From: Pseudoalteromonas xiamenensis
GTDB lineage: Bacteria > Pseudomonadota > Gammaproteobacteria > Enterobacterales > Alteromonadaceae
Length of the DNA: 64,000 nucleotides
Assembly (NCBI RefSeq): GCF_042431545.1
Contig: NZ_JBHLYX010000002.1
Direction: 5' to 3' (one strand)
The notes beneath the pieces are model-generated. The model searched no databases. It was not told the DNA's origin and saw only the letters and a program-made list of their open reading frames with translations. How positions within the stretch are numbered: position 1 is the first letter of the stretch; each line of letters opens with the position of its first letter. Below, in pieces: positions 1 to 9,156 of this stretch. A program made the translations under genes and the position numbers.

Positions 1-135
1 TTCCTTACAGTGACTATCAGTATTAAGATCCCGACACATTGCGGGCGTTGATTCACAAATACTGTTTAATGTAAGGGGTTCTTCACAGCCAGTTAGCAGC
101 AAACAGCCGAAAATAGCGGCTTTTTTTATCGACAT
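1..135 (-). CDS. DUF2989-type lipoprotein, N-terminal part only
   Basis: This is the first 45 codons of a minus-strand gene whose rest lies beyond the window start. It starts at the ATG at 135-133. A short basic and hydrophobic signal segment ends in the lipobox LLTGC (Cys at residue 17), so it should be a lipoprotein. The part after it (NSICESTPAMC, then DLNTDSHC) has the Cys spacing I recall from the DUF2989 family of Alteromonadales and Vibrio. Its function is unknown. It is divergent from the GAPDH gene. The lipoprotein call is firm and the family name is from memory. Confidence 0.7.
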   Translation of the reverse strand, partial: MSIKKAAIFGCLLLTGCEEPLTLNSICESTPAMCRDLNTDSHCKE

Positions 136-289
136 TTCAATACCTCAAGTAAAACTCACACTTTATTCTAACGTAAGCTTTTCAGATGTAACAGTGGAGA
201 ATCGTGCCAGTTTCCATTAAAATACCGCTGCCTTACCGAAAGCGAGTAGGGCTATCCGTTCAAAGTAAATTGTTTATTAGGCAAATAAC

Positions 290-1735
290 ATGACCTTATC
301 TCACGAGCAACAATACCAAAATAGTTGGCAAGAACGCCAAGACTACGCTGAAAGCATGCTACCAATCATTGGTCGTTTATATCGTAACAATGGCATTGAA
401 GTCGCCATTTACGGTCGTCCGCTTGTTAGTGCAAGTGCAATTGACGTAATTAAGGCACACAAAACAGTCGCGCGTTTTGAAGAGAGTAAATTACGTTTAC
501 GTGAAAGCTTCCCGTTTTTAGAAGCAATCACCAAAATGGATCTTGCACCTGCGCGTATCGATATTGGCAAATTAGCTTATGCTTATATCTATAAAAATGC
601 AGGCGAAGGGCGTTCAGTCGAAGACTATTTGAATGCAGAACTTGCTGAATTATTGAATAAAGACGAATCACGTAAACCACGTGATGTTGTGCTTTATGGT
701 TTTGGTCGTATCGGTCGTCTGCTAGCTCGTTTGTTAATTGAACGTGGCGGTGCACATGCAGATCTTCGCTTACGCGCGATTGTTGTTCGTGGCGGCCGTG
801 ATGGTGACCTCGAGAAGCGTGCTAGTCTGTTACGTCGTGATTCAATCCATGGTCCATTCAATGGCTCTATTACGGTAGATAACGAGCTTAATGCTATTAA
901 AGCAAACGGTGCGTATATTCAGGTGATCTATGCAAATTCACCTGACGAAATCGATTACACACAATACGGTATCGAAAACGCACTTATCGTTGATAACACT
1001 GGTATTTGGAAAGACGAAGCTGGCCTTGGACTTCATCTGAAATCAAAAGGCGCGTCTAAAGTACTTTTAACGGCACCAGCTAAAGGTGACATCAAAAACA
1101 TCGTATACGGCGTTAATAACGCGGCAATTTTGTCTGAAGATAAAATTGTTTCAGCAGCAAGCTGTACAACGAATGCGATTACACCAGTGTTGAAAGCGAT
1201 TAACGACAAGTTTGGTATCAAAAACGGCCACGTTGAGACGGTTCACTCATACACAAATGACCAAAACTTAATTGATAACTACCACAAAGCTGACCGCCGC
1301 GGTCGTGCAGCGGCGTTAAACATGGTTATTACAGAAACGGGTGCTGCAAAAGCAGTAGCGAAAGCGCTTCCTGAGCTTGCTGGCAAATTAACGGGCAATG
1401 CTATCCGTGTTCCTACACCAAATGTTTCAATGGCAATTATCAATTTGAATTTGAATACAGCAACGTCACGTGAGGAACTAAATGAGTACCTACGTGATAC
1501 AGCGTTACATTCGAATCTACGTGATCAAATCGATTACACTGCATCAACCGAAATAGTGTCTAGTGACCTTGTTGGTAGCCGTTATGCGGGCGTTGTTGAC
1601 TCTCAAGCGACTATCGTAGATGCAGACCGTGTGGTTCTTTACGTATGGTACGATAATGAGTTTGGTTACAGCTGTCAGGTTGTGCGCGTAATGCACGACA
1701 TGGCCGAGGTATCATTCCCGAGCCTACCTCGCTAA
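290..1735 (+). CDS. Glyceraldehyde-3-phosphate dehydrogenase, N-terminally extended (481 aa)
   Basis: Converts glyceraldehyde-3-phosphate to 1,3-bisphosphoglycerate with NAD(P) in the cytoplasm. The Rossmann motif GFGRIGR is at 137-143, the catalytic motif SCTTN at 291-295 (Cys292), and WYDNEFGYS lies near the C-terminus. Ordinary GAPDH is about 330 aa. Here about 130 residues precede the Rossmann fold, as in a ~480-aa GAPDH class known in Alteromonadales and Vibrio. After the second beta strand, where NAD enzymes usually carry Asp, the sequence is VVRGGRDG with Arg167, which may favour NADP (inference). It is a single gene with its own terminator. The upstream SD is weak. Confidence 0.93.
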   Translation: MTLSHEQQYQNSWQERQDYAESMLPIIGRLYRNNGIEVAIYGRPLVSASAIDVIKAHKTVARFEESKLRLRESFPFLEAITKMDLAPARIDIGKLAYAYIYKNAGEGRSVEDYLNAELAELLNKDESRKPRDVVLYGFGRIGRLLARLLIERGGAHADLRLRAIVVRGGRDGDLEKRASLLRRDSIHGPFNGSITVDNELNAIKANGAYIQVIYANSPDEIDYTQYGIENALIVDNTGIWKDEAGLGLHLKSKGASKVLLTAPAKGDIKNIVYGVNNAAILSEDKIVSAASCTTNAITPVLKAINDKFGIKNGHVETVHSYTNDQNLIDNYHKADRRGRAAALNMVITETGAAKAVAKALPELAGKLTGNAIRVPTPNVSMAIINLNLNTATSREELNEYLRDTALHSNLRDQIDYTASTEIVSSDLVGSRYAGVVDSQATIVDADRVVLYVWYDNEFGYSCQVVRVMHDMAEVSFPSLPR

Positions 1736-1747
1736 GTAATTTGTCTC

Positions 1748-1775
1748 AAAAAGCCAGCAACCGCTGGCTTTTTTG
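1748..1775 (+). terminator. Rho-independent terminator of the GAPDH gene
   Basis: Stem AAAGCCAGC (1750-1758), loop AACC, stem GCTGGCTTT (1763-1771), followed by a T run. It lies 12 nt after the stop codon. Confidence 0.9.
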
Positions 1776-1892
1776 CTTTTTAGAGGTTTTTGATTTTTAC
1801 CAGCTGTGGTACGCTTTCCGCGTTTAGATACATACAGCTAACAACGTATAACAATTTACTCCAGTCGCGGAAATGGAGTGCAGGGTTTTTAA

Positions 1893-3020
1893 ATGAAAAT
1901 TACGAGTAATTTCGACAGCGGAAATATCAAAGTACTTGCATTAAGCGAGCCTAAAGATATCCAACTAGAGATTAATGCTGATAACGGCTCTGAGTTTTTT
2001 CAGTGGTTCCATTTTCGATTAGAATCGACGCCTTTTGTGGAACACAGTCTACATATCAATGGGTTAGAAAAGTCAGCTTACCCTGAAGGATGGGACGATT
2101 ATCATGCGGTTGCGTCCTATGACCGCCAAACTTGGTTCAGAGTACCAAGTACATTTAGTGATGGGACATTAAAAATTGATGTTGAACCGGAACACAAACA
2201 AATGTACTTCGCTTATTTCGCGCCGTATAGCTACGAAAGACATCTTGATTTGTTGGCATTCGCACAAAGTCATGATGGGGTCGATATCGAAGTATTAGGT
2301 GAAACGTTAGATGGACGTGACATGACAGTGGTGCGTGTCGGTGAACCGGATGCTGAGAAAAAGACGATTTGGGTAGTTGGTCGCCAACATCCAGGTGAGA
2401 CAATGGCCGAATGGTTTATCGAAGGTCTGCTACACAAGTTGTTAGATGATGAAGATCCGCACGCTGCGGCATTACTTCAAAAAGCCGTATTTTACATCGT
2501 GCCGAACATGAATCCAGATGGAAGTGTTCGAGGTCATTTACGTACAAACGCAATTGGTGTGAATTTGAACCGTGAGTGGCAAACGCCGTCGCTTGAACAA
2601 AGCCCAGAAGTTTTCCATGTATTAAACAAAATGCATGAAACGGGACTTGATATGTTCCTTGATATTCATGGTGATGAAGCTCTGCCGTACAACTTTGTAG
2701 CTGGCAGTGAAGGCATTCCAAGCTACGATGCTCGTCTAGAGTCTTTGGAAAATAGGTTTAAATCGGCTCTATTGACCATTACGCCTGAATTCCAAGACGA
2801 ATTTGGTTATCCAAAAGATGAACCGGGTCAAGCAAATATGACCGTTGCATCATGTGCAGTTGGAGAGGCCTTTAATGCGCTATCCTACACGGTCGAAATG
2901 CCGTTTAAAGATAACGCAAATCTGCCAGACCAATATTATGGTTGGTCTGACCGTCGATCGTATCAATTTGGTCAGGATATGCTGGCTGCTATCGTGCCGG
3001 TAGTAGACCATTTAAGATAA
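1893..3020 (+). CDS. M14-family cytosolic carboxypeptidase
   Basis: Zinc carboxypeptidase of the cytosolic (AGTPBP1/CCP-like) branch of family M14. Residues 1-125 form the beta-rich N-terminal domain typical of that branch. Zinc ligands are in HPGE (His166, Glu169) and DIHGDE (His259). The substrate-binding stretch NMNPDG...NLNREW spans about 205-229, and the catalytic Glu is E335 in YTVEMPF. There is no signal peptide, so it should act in the cytoplasm. The natural substrate of bacterial members is unclear. It is monocistronic, with terminators on both sides. Confidence 0.9.
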   Translation: MKITSNFDSGNIKVLALSEPKDIQLEINADNGSEFFQWFHFRLESTPFVEHSLHINGLEKSAYPEGWDDYHAVASYDRQTWFRVPSTFSDGTLKIDVEPEHKQMYFAYFAPYSYERHLDLLAFAQSHDGVDIEVLGETLDGRDMTVVRVGEPDAEKKTIWVVGRQHPGETMAEWFIEGLLHKLLDDEDPHAAALLQKAVFYIVPNMNPDGSVRGHLRTNAIGVNLNREWQTPSLEQSPEVFHVLNKMHETGLDMFLDIHGDEALPYNFVAGSEGIPSYDARLESLENRFKSALLTITPEFQDEFGYPKDEPGQANMTVASCAVGEAFNALSYTVEMPFKDNANLPDQYYGWSDRRSYQFGQDMLAAIVPVVDHLR

Positions 3021-3034
3021 TAATTAAAAACAAT

Positions 3035-3060
3035 AAGCAACACGAGAGTGTTGCTTTTTT
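3035..3060 (+). terminator. Rho-independent terminator after the M14 carboxypeptidase
   Basis: Stem AAGCAACAC (3035-3043), GAGA tetraloop, stem GTGTTGCTT (3048-3056), then a T run. Confidence 0.9.
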
Positions 3061-3084
3061 GCGTTAATAATAAGAGGAAAAATC

Positions 3085-4752
3085 GTGGACGCATTCGGTC
3101 GTTTTTTGGATCACTTAGATGGTCTTTTGGGGGGAGCAGCTTGGTTTCCATACGTATTATTGGGTGTAGGTTTATTTTTCACTATCTACCTTAAATTCCC
3201 GCAGATCCGATACTTTAGACATGCCATCCGTGTGGTATCGGGGAAATACGACAAAAAAGGTCACGAAGGTGACACTACGCATTTCCAAGCTTTATCAACC
3301 GCTCTATCGGGTACTGTTGGGACAGGAAACATCGGTGGTGTTGCACTTGCTATTTCAATCGGTGGGCCGGCGGCACTGTTCTGGATGTGGATGACCGCGT
3401 TTTTTGGTATGACGACGAAGTTCGTTGAGGTAACGCTTTCGCATAAATACCGAGTAAAAACAGATGACGGTTCTATGGCGGGCGGTCCTATGTATTACAT
3501 GGACAGACGCTTAAACATGAAATGGTTGGCTATCTTATTTGCGATTGCGACAGTTATTTCTTCGTTCGGTACAGGTAGCTTGCCGCAAATCAATAACATT
3601 GCTCAAGGTATGGAAGCCACTTTTGGCATCGCACCAATGGCGACAGGAGCTGTACTTTCTGTACTTCTCGCGCTTGTGATTCTCGGTGGTATTAAGCGCA
3701 TAGCGGCGATAACATCTCGCGTTGTTCCGCTGATGGCCGCAATTTATATTATTGGTGCGCTTGGCGTAATTCTGTATAACTTCGACAACATCGTGCCTTC
3801 ATTTTTGTCAGTGTTTACCGACGCATTTACAGGCTCTGCCGCTGCGGGTGGTTTCCTTGGCGCTTCTTTCGCTTACGCATTTAACCGTGGTGTTAACCGT
3901 GGATTGTTTTCTAACGAAGCGGGCCAAGGTTCAGCACCTATTGCGCACGCATCAGCCAAGGCAGATGAGCCAGTATCCGAGGGCATGGTGTCTATTTTAG
4001 AACCTTTCATTGATACCATTATTATCTGTACTCTAACAGGATTGGTTATTCTATCGTCTGGTGTATGGACTGAAAAATTCGAAACGCACTTTGAACGTTC
4101 GTCCATGGTTATCGTTAAGGGCAATTATAACGAGCAAAATGAGCAAGACCGTCAATCACTTTATAACTATCTAAATGGTAAACCGAGTGATGTTACACCT
4201 TACTCGGGAGACATCAATGTCATCCAAGGTAAGGCTGTAAATAAAGATTTTACAATTATTCACTCTCGTTCAGTAGGTGAGGACATTCGTTTCGGCATTA
4301 CAGAGCGCCACGTTTATACGGGTGTGGTGTCGATTAAGGATGGTTTACCCACTGATCCAAGCATCAGCATTAAAGGGAAATCACTTGTCCATTCAGCGGA
4401 ATTGACAACCAAAGCGTTCCAACGTGGTTTCTTTGGTGATAGTGGGCAGTACATCGTTTCGATAGGCCTGCTTTTATTTGCATTCTCTACGGCGATTGCA
4501 TGGTCGTACTACGGTGACCGCGCCATGATTTATCTTCTCGGTAGCCGTTCTGTAATGCCATACCGTGTATTTTATGTTGCAGGCTTTTTCTGGGCGTCAT
4601 TTGCAGATACAACGCTTGTTTGGAAACTTGCAGCAGTTGCTATTGTGGTCATGACATTACCTAACTTATTCGGCATCGTGCTGCTACGCAAGGAGATGAA
4701 AGAAGCCATCGATGACTACTGGGTCAAATTCAAAAAAGACAATGAGTCTTAA
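3085..4752 (+). CDS. AGCS-family alanine/glycine:cation symporter
   Basis: Inner-membrane sodium-coupled amino-acid symporter. The family signature GTVGTGNIGGVA is near residues 72-83, followed by ALFWMWMTAFFGMTTKFVE and GGPMYYM. GTG start at 3085 with SD AGAGGAAA at 3073-3080. At 555 aa it is longer than usual (about 450-480). The extra length is a hydrophilic insert at about residues 335-440, after WTEKFETHF and before the last helices. The specific substrate cannot be read from sequence; alanine or glycine is inferred from the family. It is a single gene flanked by terminators. Confidence 0.9.
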   Translation: MDAFGRFLDHLDGLLGGAAWFPYVLLGVGLFFTIYLKFPQIRYFRHAIRVVSGKYDKKGHEGDTTHFQALSTALSGTVGTGNIGGVALAISIGGPAALFWMWMTAFFGMTTKFVEVTLSHKYRVKTDDGSMAGGPMYYMDRRLNMKWLAILFAIATVISSFGTGSLPQINNIAQGMEATFGIAPMATGAVLSVLLALVILGGIKRIAAITSRVVPLMAAIYIIGALGVILYNFDNIVPSFLSVFTDAFTGSAAAGGFLGASFAYAFNRGVNRGLFSNEAGQGSAPIAHASAKADEPVSEGMVSILEPFIDTIIICTLTGLVILSSGVWTEKFETHFERSSMVIVKGNYNEQNEQDRQSLYNYLNGKPSDVTPYSGDINVIQGKAVNKDFTIIHSRSVGEDIRFGITERHVYTGVVSIKDGLPTDPSISIKGKSLVHSAELTTKAFQRGFFGDSGQYIVSIGLLLFAFSTAIAWSYYGDRAMIYLLGSRSVMPYRVFYVAGFFWASFADTTLVWKLAAVAIVVMTLPNLFGIVLLRKEMKEAIDDYWVKFKKDNES

Positions 4753-4766
4753 AACAAGTACAATGT

Positions 4767-4796
4767 AGGCGCCCGAGAGGCGCCTCTTCTTTTTTG
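4767..4796 (+). terminator. Rho-independent terminator of the AGCS symporter
   Basis: Stem AGGCGCC (4767-4773), loop CGAGA, stem GGCGCCT (4779-4785), then a T-rich tract. Confidence 0.9.
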
Positions 4797-4821
4797 GCTG
4801 CCCAATACTTTGGAGTGATGT

Positions 4822-5148
4822 ATGGCAATAGTACAATGCCCTAGCTGTAGCAATTCAATTTCGAGCAAACACCCAACGTGTCCACATTGCAAAACAGCGA
4901 TCCATGATTTAGATGAAGAACAATTGCATCGTTTAGCGGTTAAGAGTCGAGTAAAAAAACAGCAAAAGATCCTAAATCAATCATTCATTGCATTGATCTT
5001 ATTTCTCGGTGGATTCTTATATCTGTATAATCAACACCCAGTGAAAGGCAGCATTGAATACAATGCTTGCATTGGTGTTATCGCCGTGAGCTGTCTTTGG
5101 TATCTTGTTAATCGAGCGATTTTGGTTTACCTAAAAAAGAAAAATTGA
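4822..5148 (+). CDS. Small zinc-ribbon membrane protein
   Basis: 108-aa protein with an N-terminal zinc ribbon (CPSC at 7-10 and CPHC at 21-24), a basic linker, and two hydrophobic segments at about 53-69 and 81-104. It would be anchored in the inner membrane with the ribbon probably cytoplasmic. SD TGGAG precedes the ATG. The next gene starts 2 nt after its stop, so it is cotranscribed with the YeaC-like and DUF349 genes. Function unknown. Confidence 0.8.
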   Translation: MAIVQCPSCSNSISSKHPTCPHCKTAIHDLDEEQLHRLAVKSRVKKQQKILNQSFIALILFLGGFLYLYNQHPVKGSIEYNACIGVIAVSCLWYLVNRAILVYLKKKN

Positions 5149-5149
5149 A

Positions 5150-5431
5150 ATGAACGTTGATAGTCTAGTTAAAAGTATAACCCCAGAAATATTTGAACGG
5201 TTGCAGTATGGTGCTGCGACGGGTAAGTGGCCAGACGGCACAGCTCTTTCTGAAGCGCAAAAAGAACAGACCGTACAGTTAGTCATGCTATATCAAGCTA
5301 AGATCGCGAAAAGTAATGAACAATTTACCATTAATGAAAATGGTGAAATGGTTCAAAAATCAAAGCGCGAATTACAAAAAGAATTCAGTCAAGACAGCGA
5401 AATCGCTAGGTTTAGTGAAAATGATCTTTAA
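5150..5431 (+). CDS. YeaC-like DUF1315 protein
   Basis: 93-aa soluble protein. The N-terminal block SITPEIFERLQYGAATGKWPD matches my recollection of the DUF1315 (YeaC) family: an Ile-Thr-Pro-Glu start, a YG.A.TGKWP core and a DG.ALS turn. No catalytic motif is visible and the role is unknown. It sits 2 nt after the zinc-ribbon gene and overlaps the start of the DUF349 gene by 11 nt, so translational coupling is likely. Confidence 0.82.
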   Translation: MNVDSLVKSITPEIFERLQYGAATGKWPDGTALSEAQKEQTVQLVMLYQAKIAKSNEQFTINENGEMVQKSKRELQKEFSQDSEIARFSENDL

Positions 5432-8093
5432 ACATTTATTTACACCAAAATGGAAACATCCAAAGCTTCAGGTACGTGTTGAAGCATTAAGTAAGCTCGA
5501 CGTTGAAAAAGACTCAGCTATTTTGACGACAATGGCAAAAGAAGACTCCGCGCCTGAAATTCGTCGTCAAGCACTTGCTAAATTAAACAGTTTAGGCCTT
5601 TGGTGGCACGCGTTCAAACAAGACCAAGCACTAAAAGACGTAGCAGAGCAACAAATTGCTACCGCGGTCGTAAACGACAATTTAGAAACACAGCTTCGTG
5701 AAGAATACATCGAAAAGCACGCACCGAATAAGTTATTGGAAAAGCTCGCTTTGACAGACAACGATAGCTCGTTGCGTCTAAAGTTGCTGAAACGCCTTAG
5801 TGATAGCTCGCTAATCGAAAAAGCGTTCAAAGAAAGTGAAGAAACGCTTCAAAATGACTTGCTTCAATTAATTGAACAACACCAGCTTTTAAAAAGTGCT
5901 TTAAAGCACGCTAAAGGTTCGGTTCAGACGAAAATTGAGTCACGTTTATCTGAGCTAAAATTAGCAGAGGAAATGCCTGAAAAGGTTCAGCAAGAGACTA
6001 AATTGGTCTTAGCGAAACTCAATCATCTTCGCGAAAAGAACGACTGGGTGTCGGTGAGCGGGGAATTCGATTCACTCGTTGCGCAGTGGTCTGGAATCGA
6101 GATGCAATGGTTAACGGAAGTTCAACAAGAAGAACTTTCTACAAAATATGCATCAATAACCGAAAAAACAGAGCGGCATTTAGAGCGTCTACGTGAAGTA
6201 TTTGATGTCGAACAAGCCAAAATAAAGGCTCAACAGGCAAAGTCAGAGTTTGAGTTAAACGTAAATGCTCGCTTTGAAGATTTAAAGAAACGTACGAATG
6301 CCGTTTTGCAAGATCTTGATGATAGCGCAGTGGATACCTTGGTAAATGAAATGCTTTCACTTCAAGGTGATATTGAATCCAGTGATTACCGTTCAGAATC
6401 TCGTATTGAAGAGACAGCGAAAGCGCTCATCGTGTTTAGAGAAAAACTGGCTAATTTACCCGCAATAGCGCAAAACGCGAAACAGGCTAAGTTGGCATTA
6501 GACGCGTTAGCTAAAGTGGAACCTCCGCTTAACGTTGAACAGTTGGATTCCCAACTCGCTGAATTTGATGCTTTATGCCGTACAGCAAAAGATGCGATTA
6601 AATTGGTGCCAAGGGAATTTCAAACAGGCTTGCAAAAAACGTTTAAATCGATTGTGCAGGCGTTTAATCAAGCTCATGAAGTATTATCTAACGAGCAAAA
6701 AGATAAGCAGCAAACAGCGCGCAAGAAAGCTTTTGATACTAAAAGATTAATTGAAAACGGCCGTTTTAATGTAGCTTTTGGCGTTTTTAAAGGTTTCCTT
6801 TCTGAATATGAAGGTTTAACTACTTATTACCAAACACCACTTAATACGCTAAAAGAAGAGCTCACGGAAAAATTACAAGATCTGCAAGATTGGCAAAAAT
6901 ACGCGACAGAGCCAAAACGTGATTCTATTTTGAATGAGTTGGCGCAGTTAGCCGAACAAACAACAGTTGAACCGGCACAACGTGCAAAGCAAGTAAAAGC
7001 ATTACGTTTACGTTGGAATGAATGCGGTCCAATTCTTAATGACGAAACCAAAGCATTAGCTGAACGTTTTGAGCAACAGATAGAAAGAGCATTTGAACCA
7101 TGCAGAAGTTATTTTGCAGAGCAAGAAGCACAGCGTAAGCAAAATGAAGAAAGTCGCTTAAGCATTATAAACGCACTGGATGTTTTAGCGCAAAGCGCTG
7201 CGGTTGACTCAGATTTGAAAGCATTGGAAAGTGGCCTTCAGGCATTAAAACAGCAGTGGAAAGAAGCTGGTAAAGTTGACCAAGATACTTATCTAAAGCT
7301 TTCACAGCAGTATAAGTCAGGCCAAGATGCGATTTGGTTAATAATAAAATCGCATTATGAAGCGAACACGGCGAAAAAAGAGGCGCTGTTGGCGAGTGCA
7401 AACGCAGAACTTGAAAATGATGATGTGTCAGCTGCCTGCGAGCATCTGAAGGACCTACAGCAACAGTGGCAATTAATTGGTTTCGCTGGAGCTAAGAATG
7501 AACATCGTTTGTGGCAAGCGTTCAGAGCTGTCAATGATGCGGTTTTCGCTAAACGTCAGGAACAAATCAAAGAAAGACGCGCAGAACAGAGTCTATTGTT
7601 GGATTCACTTCGCAGCGAATTAGAGCAATTGAATAAAGCCGCTGAAGAAGTAAAAGGCCTCAAAGAAATTAATGATATTTTGAACCAATTAAATTCATTA
7701 AGCGTTCCTAAGACACTGAGAAATGAACAAAATGAACTTCGCCAACTGCTTGCAGCTAAGCTGGAGACAATTCAAGCAGGTAAACGACAAGCCGATCTAG
7801 AAGCGCTTTTTGAAGGCTTAGAAATGGGCCAATTACCAGAGCAGTGGAAGAAAAGCATAGTGTCCTCACTCAGTTCGGATGAGATGCTCATTCGCCTTGA
7901 AATCTTAAGTGATGTCGAATCACCTGAAATGCTGAAAGATGAGCGAGTAAAAGTACAAATCGCGATGCTTGAAGAAAAACTCTCTGGTAGTGATATCAAT
8001 AACCAAGATATTTTGAAAGGCTTTATCAACAGCTGCCCGCTGCCTATTGAGAGTGAAAAGTTAGTAAGATTAAAGCGTTGTATGGGCATGTGA
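5421..8093 (+). CDS. DUF349-repeat protein (890 aa)
   Basis: Large, charged, almost wholly helical cytoplasmic protein. I chose the ATG at 5421 (MIFKHLFTP) because the reading frame upstream only duplicates the YeaC-like gene. Residues about 15-55 look HEAT-like (KLQVRVEAL, EIRRQALAKL). Later come repeats with the DUF349 signature L-x-W-x-x-x-G: LRWNECG near 530, QQWKEAG near 612 and QQWQLIG near 684. Long coiled-coil stretches lie between them. The family has no firmly assigned function. It is third in an operon with the zinc-ribbon and YeaC-like genes. Confidence 0.88.
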   Translation: MIFKHLFTPKWKHPKLQVRVEALSKLDVEKDSAILTTMAKEDSAPEIRRQALAKLNSLGLWWHAFKQDQALKDVAEQQIATAVVNDNLETQLREEYIEKHAPNKLLEKLALTDNDSSLRLKLLKRLSDSSLIEKAFKESEETLQNDLLQLIEQHQLLKSALKHAKGSVQTKIESRLSELKLAEEMPEKVQQETKLVLAKLNHLREKNDWVSVSGEFDSLVAQWSGIEMQWLTEVQQEELSTKYASITEKTERHLERLREVFDVEQAKIKAQQAKSEFELNVNARFEDLKKRTNAVLQDLDDSAVDTLVNEMLSLQGDIESSDYRSESRIEETAKALIVFREKLANLPAIAQNAKQAKLALDALAKVEPPLNVEQLDSQLAEFDALCRTAKDAIKLVPREFQTGLQKTFKSIVQAFNQAHEVLSNEQKDKQQTARKKAFDTKRLIENGRFNVAFGVFKGFLSEYEGLTTYYQTPLNTLKEELTEKLQDLQDWQKYATEPKRDSILNELAQLAEQTTVEPAQRAKQVKALRLRWNECGPILNDETKALAERFEQQIERAFEPCRSYFAEQEAQRKQNEESRLSIINALDVLAQSAAVDSDLKALESGLQALKQQWKEAGKVDQDTYLKLSQQYKSGQDAIWLIIKSHYEANTAKKEALLASANAELENDDVSAACEHLKDLQQQWQLIGFAGAKNEHRLWQAFRAVNDAVFAKRQEQIKERRAEQSLLLDSLRSELEQLNKAAEEVKGLKEINDILNQLNSLSVPKTLRNEQNELRQLLAAKLETIQAGKRQADLEALFEGLEMGQLPEQWKKSIVSSLSSDEMLIRLEILSDVESPEMLKDERVKVQIAMLEEKLSGSDINNQDILKGFINSCPLPIESEKLVRLKRCMGM

Positions 8094-8112
8094 TTATCAA
8101 GTCCATGTAAAT

Positions 8113-8154
8113 AAAAAAAGCCGATCAGTAGAAAATACTGTTCGGCTTTTTATT
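8113..8154. terminator. Bidirectional terminator between the DUF349 gene and the epimerase operon
   Basis: AAAAAGCCGA-t-CAGTA, loop GAAAA, TACTG-t-TCGGCTTTTT. An A run on the left and a T run on the right let it serve both converging genes. Confidence 0.88.
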
Positions 8155-8166
8155 TAGTAATATGGG

Positions 8167-9156
8167 TTATATGGCGTAGTATGCCAGATGCCAATCAACA
8201 AACGCTTTTATACCGTCGGCAAACGGCGTGTTTGGCAAAGGGTGTCCGTGCTGTTTAAGTTTTTGCACATCAGCCCACGTGTCGAGTACATCGCCCGCTT
8301 GCATTGGCAACAAGTTCTTGTCTGCTTTTAAACCCAATGCACGTTCTATTTCCTCAATAAAATCGAGTAACTGTTTTGGGTTGTTAGAACCGATGTTAAA
8401 GATTTCGTAGGGTACTTTTTGGTCTGGTATTTTAGGGAGCATGCTAACTATTGCATTGACAACATCATCAATGTAAGTAAAGTCACGGCGCATTTTCCCC
8501 ATATTGTACACGTCGATGGACTGGTGATTGCGCATCTTTTCTACGAATTTGAACAGCGCCATGTCTGGGCGACCCCAAGGTCCGTATACCGTGAAAAAGC
8601 GCAGTCCGGTCATTGGTATCCCATACAATTTTGCATAGCTGTAGGCCATAGCCTCATTTGCTTTTTTTGTGGCTGCATAAAGCGATACCGGTGAGTCTGT
8701 CTTTGCCGTTTCGCTTAATGGCATGGTATCCGAAAGGCCATAAACCGAGCTGGAAGAAGCAAAAAGAAGGTGCTTAATTGTGTTGTGGCGACAGCATTCA
8801 AGTATATGCATCATACCAACAAGGTTACTGTCACAGTATGTCATTGGTGCATCAATTGAGTAACGTACACCAGCTTGTGCCGCTAGATGAACTACAACGT
8901 CGAACTTAAATTCTTCGAATAGCGCTTGAAGTTCCGATAGATTATTAAGCTCTATTTTTTTGAATGTAAAGTTGGGATAGTCCTTTAACAGTGATAGCCG
9001 TGAATCTTTTAACTCTGGGCTGTAATAGGCGTTGAGGTTATCTAAGCCAACAACCGTGCAGCCTTTATCAAGTAATGCTTTTGCTAGATGAAAGCCGATA
9101 AAACCGGCAGCCCCAGTAACCAGTATCGGTTTATCATTTAAAATATTGGCCATCAT
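8167..9156 (-). CDS. NAD-dependent sugar epimerase, UDP-glucuronate 4-epimerase-like
   Basis: Extended SDR enzyme. The NAD motif GAAGFIGFHLAKAL is at about 15-28. The catalytic set is Ser-Ser-Ser-Val-Tyr in ASSSSVYG and YAATK (Tyr/Lys). LRFFTVYGPWGRPDMALFKF is characteristic of the UDP-glucuronate/UDP-galacturonate epimerase group. It probably makes a 4-epimeric nucleotide sugar in the cytoplasm. Its ATG shares one base with the stop of the upstream ArnT-like gene, making it the last gene of a four-gene operon. The exact substrate is an inference; other UDP-hexose epimerases are possible. Confidence 0.85.
   Translation of the reverse strand: MMANILNDKPILVTGAAGFIGFHLAKALLDKGCTVVGLDNLNAYYSPELKDSRLSLLKDYPNFTFKKIELNNLSELQALFEEFKFDVVVHLAAQAGVRYSIDAPMTYCDSNLVGMMHILECCRHNTIKHLLFASSSSVYGLSDTMPLSETAKTDSPVSLYAATKKANEAMAYSYAKLYGIPMTGLRFFTVYGPWGRPDMALFKFVEKMRNHQSIDVYNMGKMRRDFTYIDDVVNAIVSMLPKIPDQKVPYEIFNIGSNNPKQLLDFIEEIERALGLKADKNLLPMQAGDVLDTWADVQKLKQHGHPLPNTPFADGIKAFVDWHLAYYAI

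Noticed and set aside
5316..5420. Longer start for the DUF349 gene at 5316
   Set aside because: The extra 35 codons overlap the YeaC-like gene in another frame. The ATG at 5421 gives a natural N-terminus and the usual short overlap.
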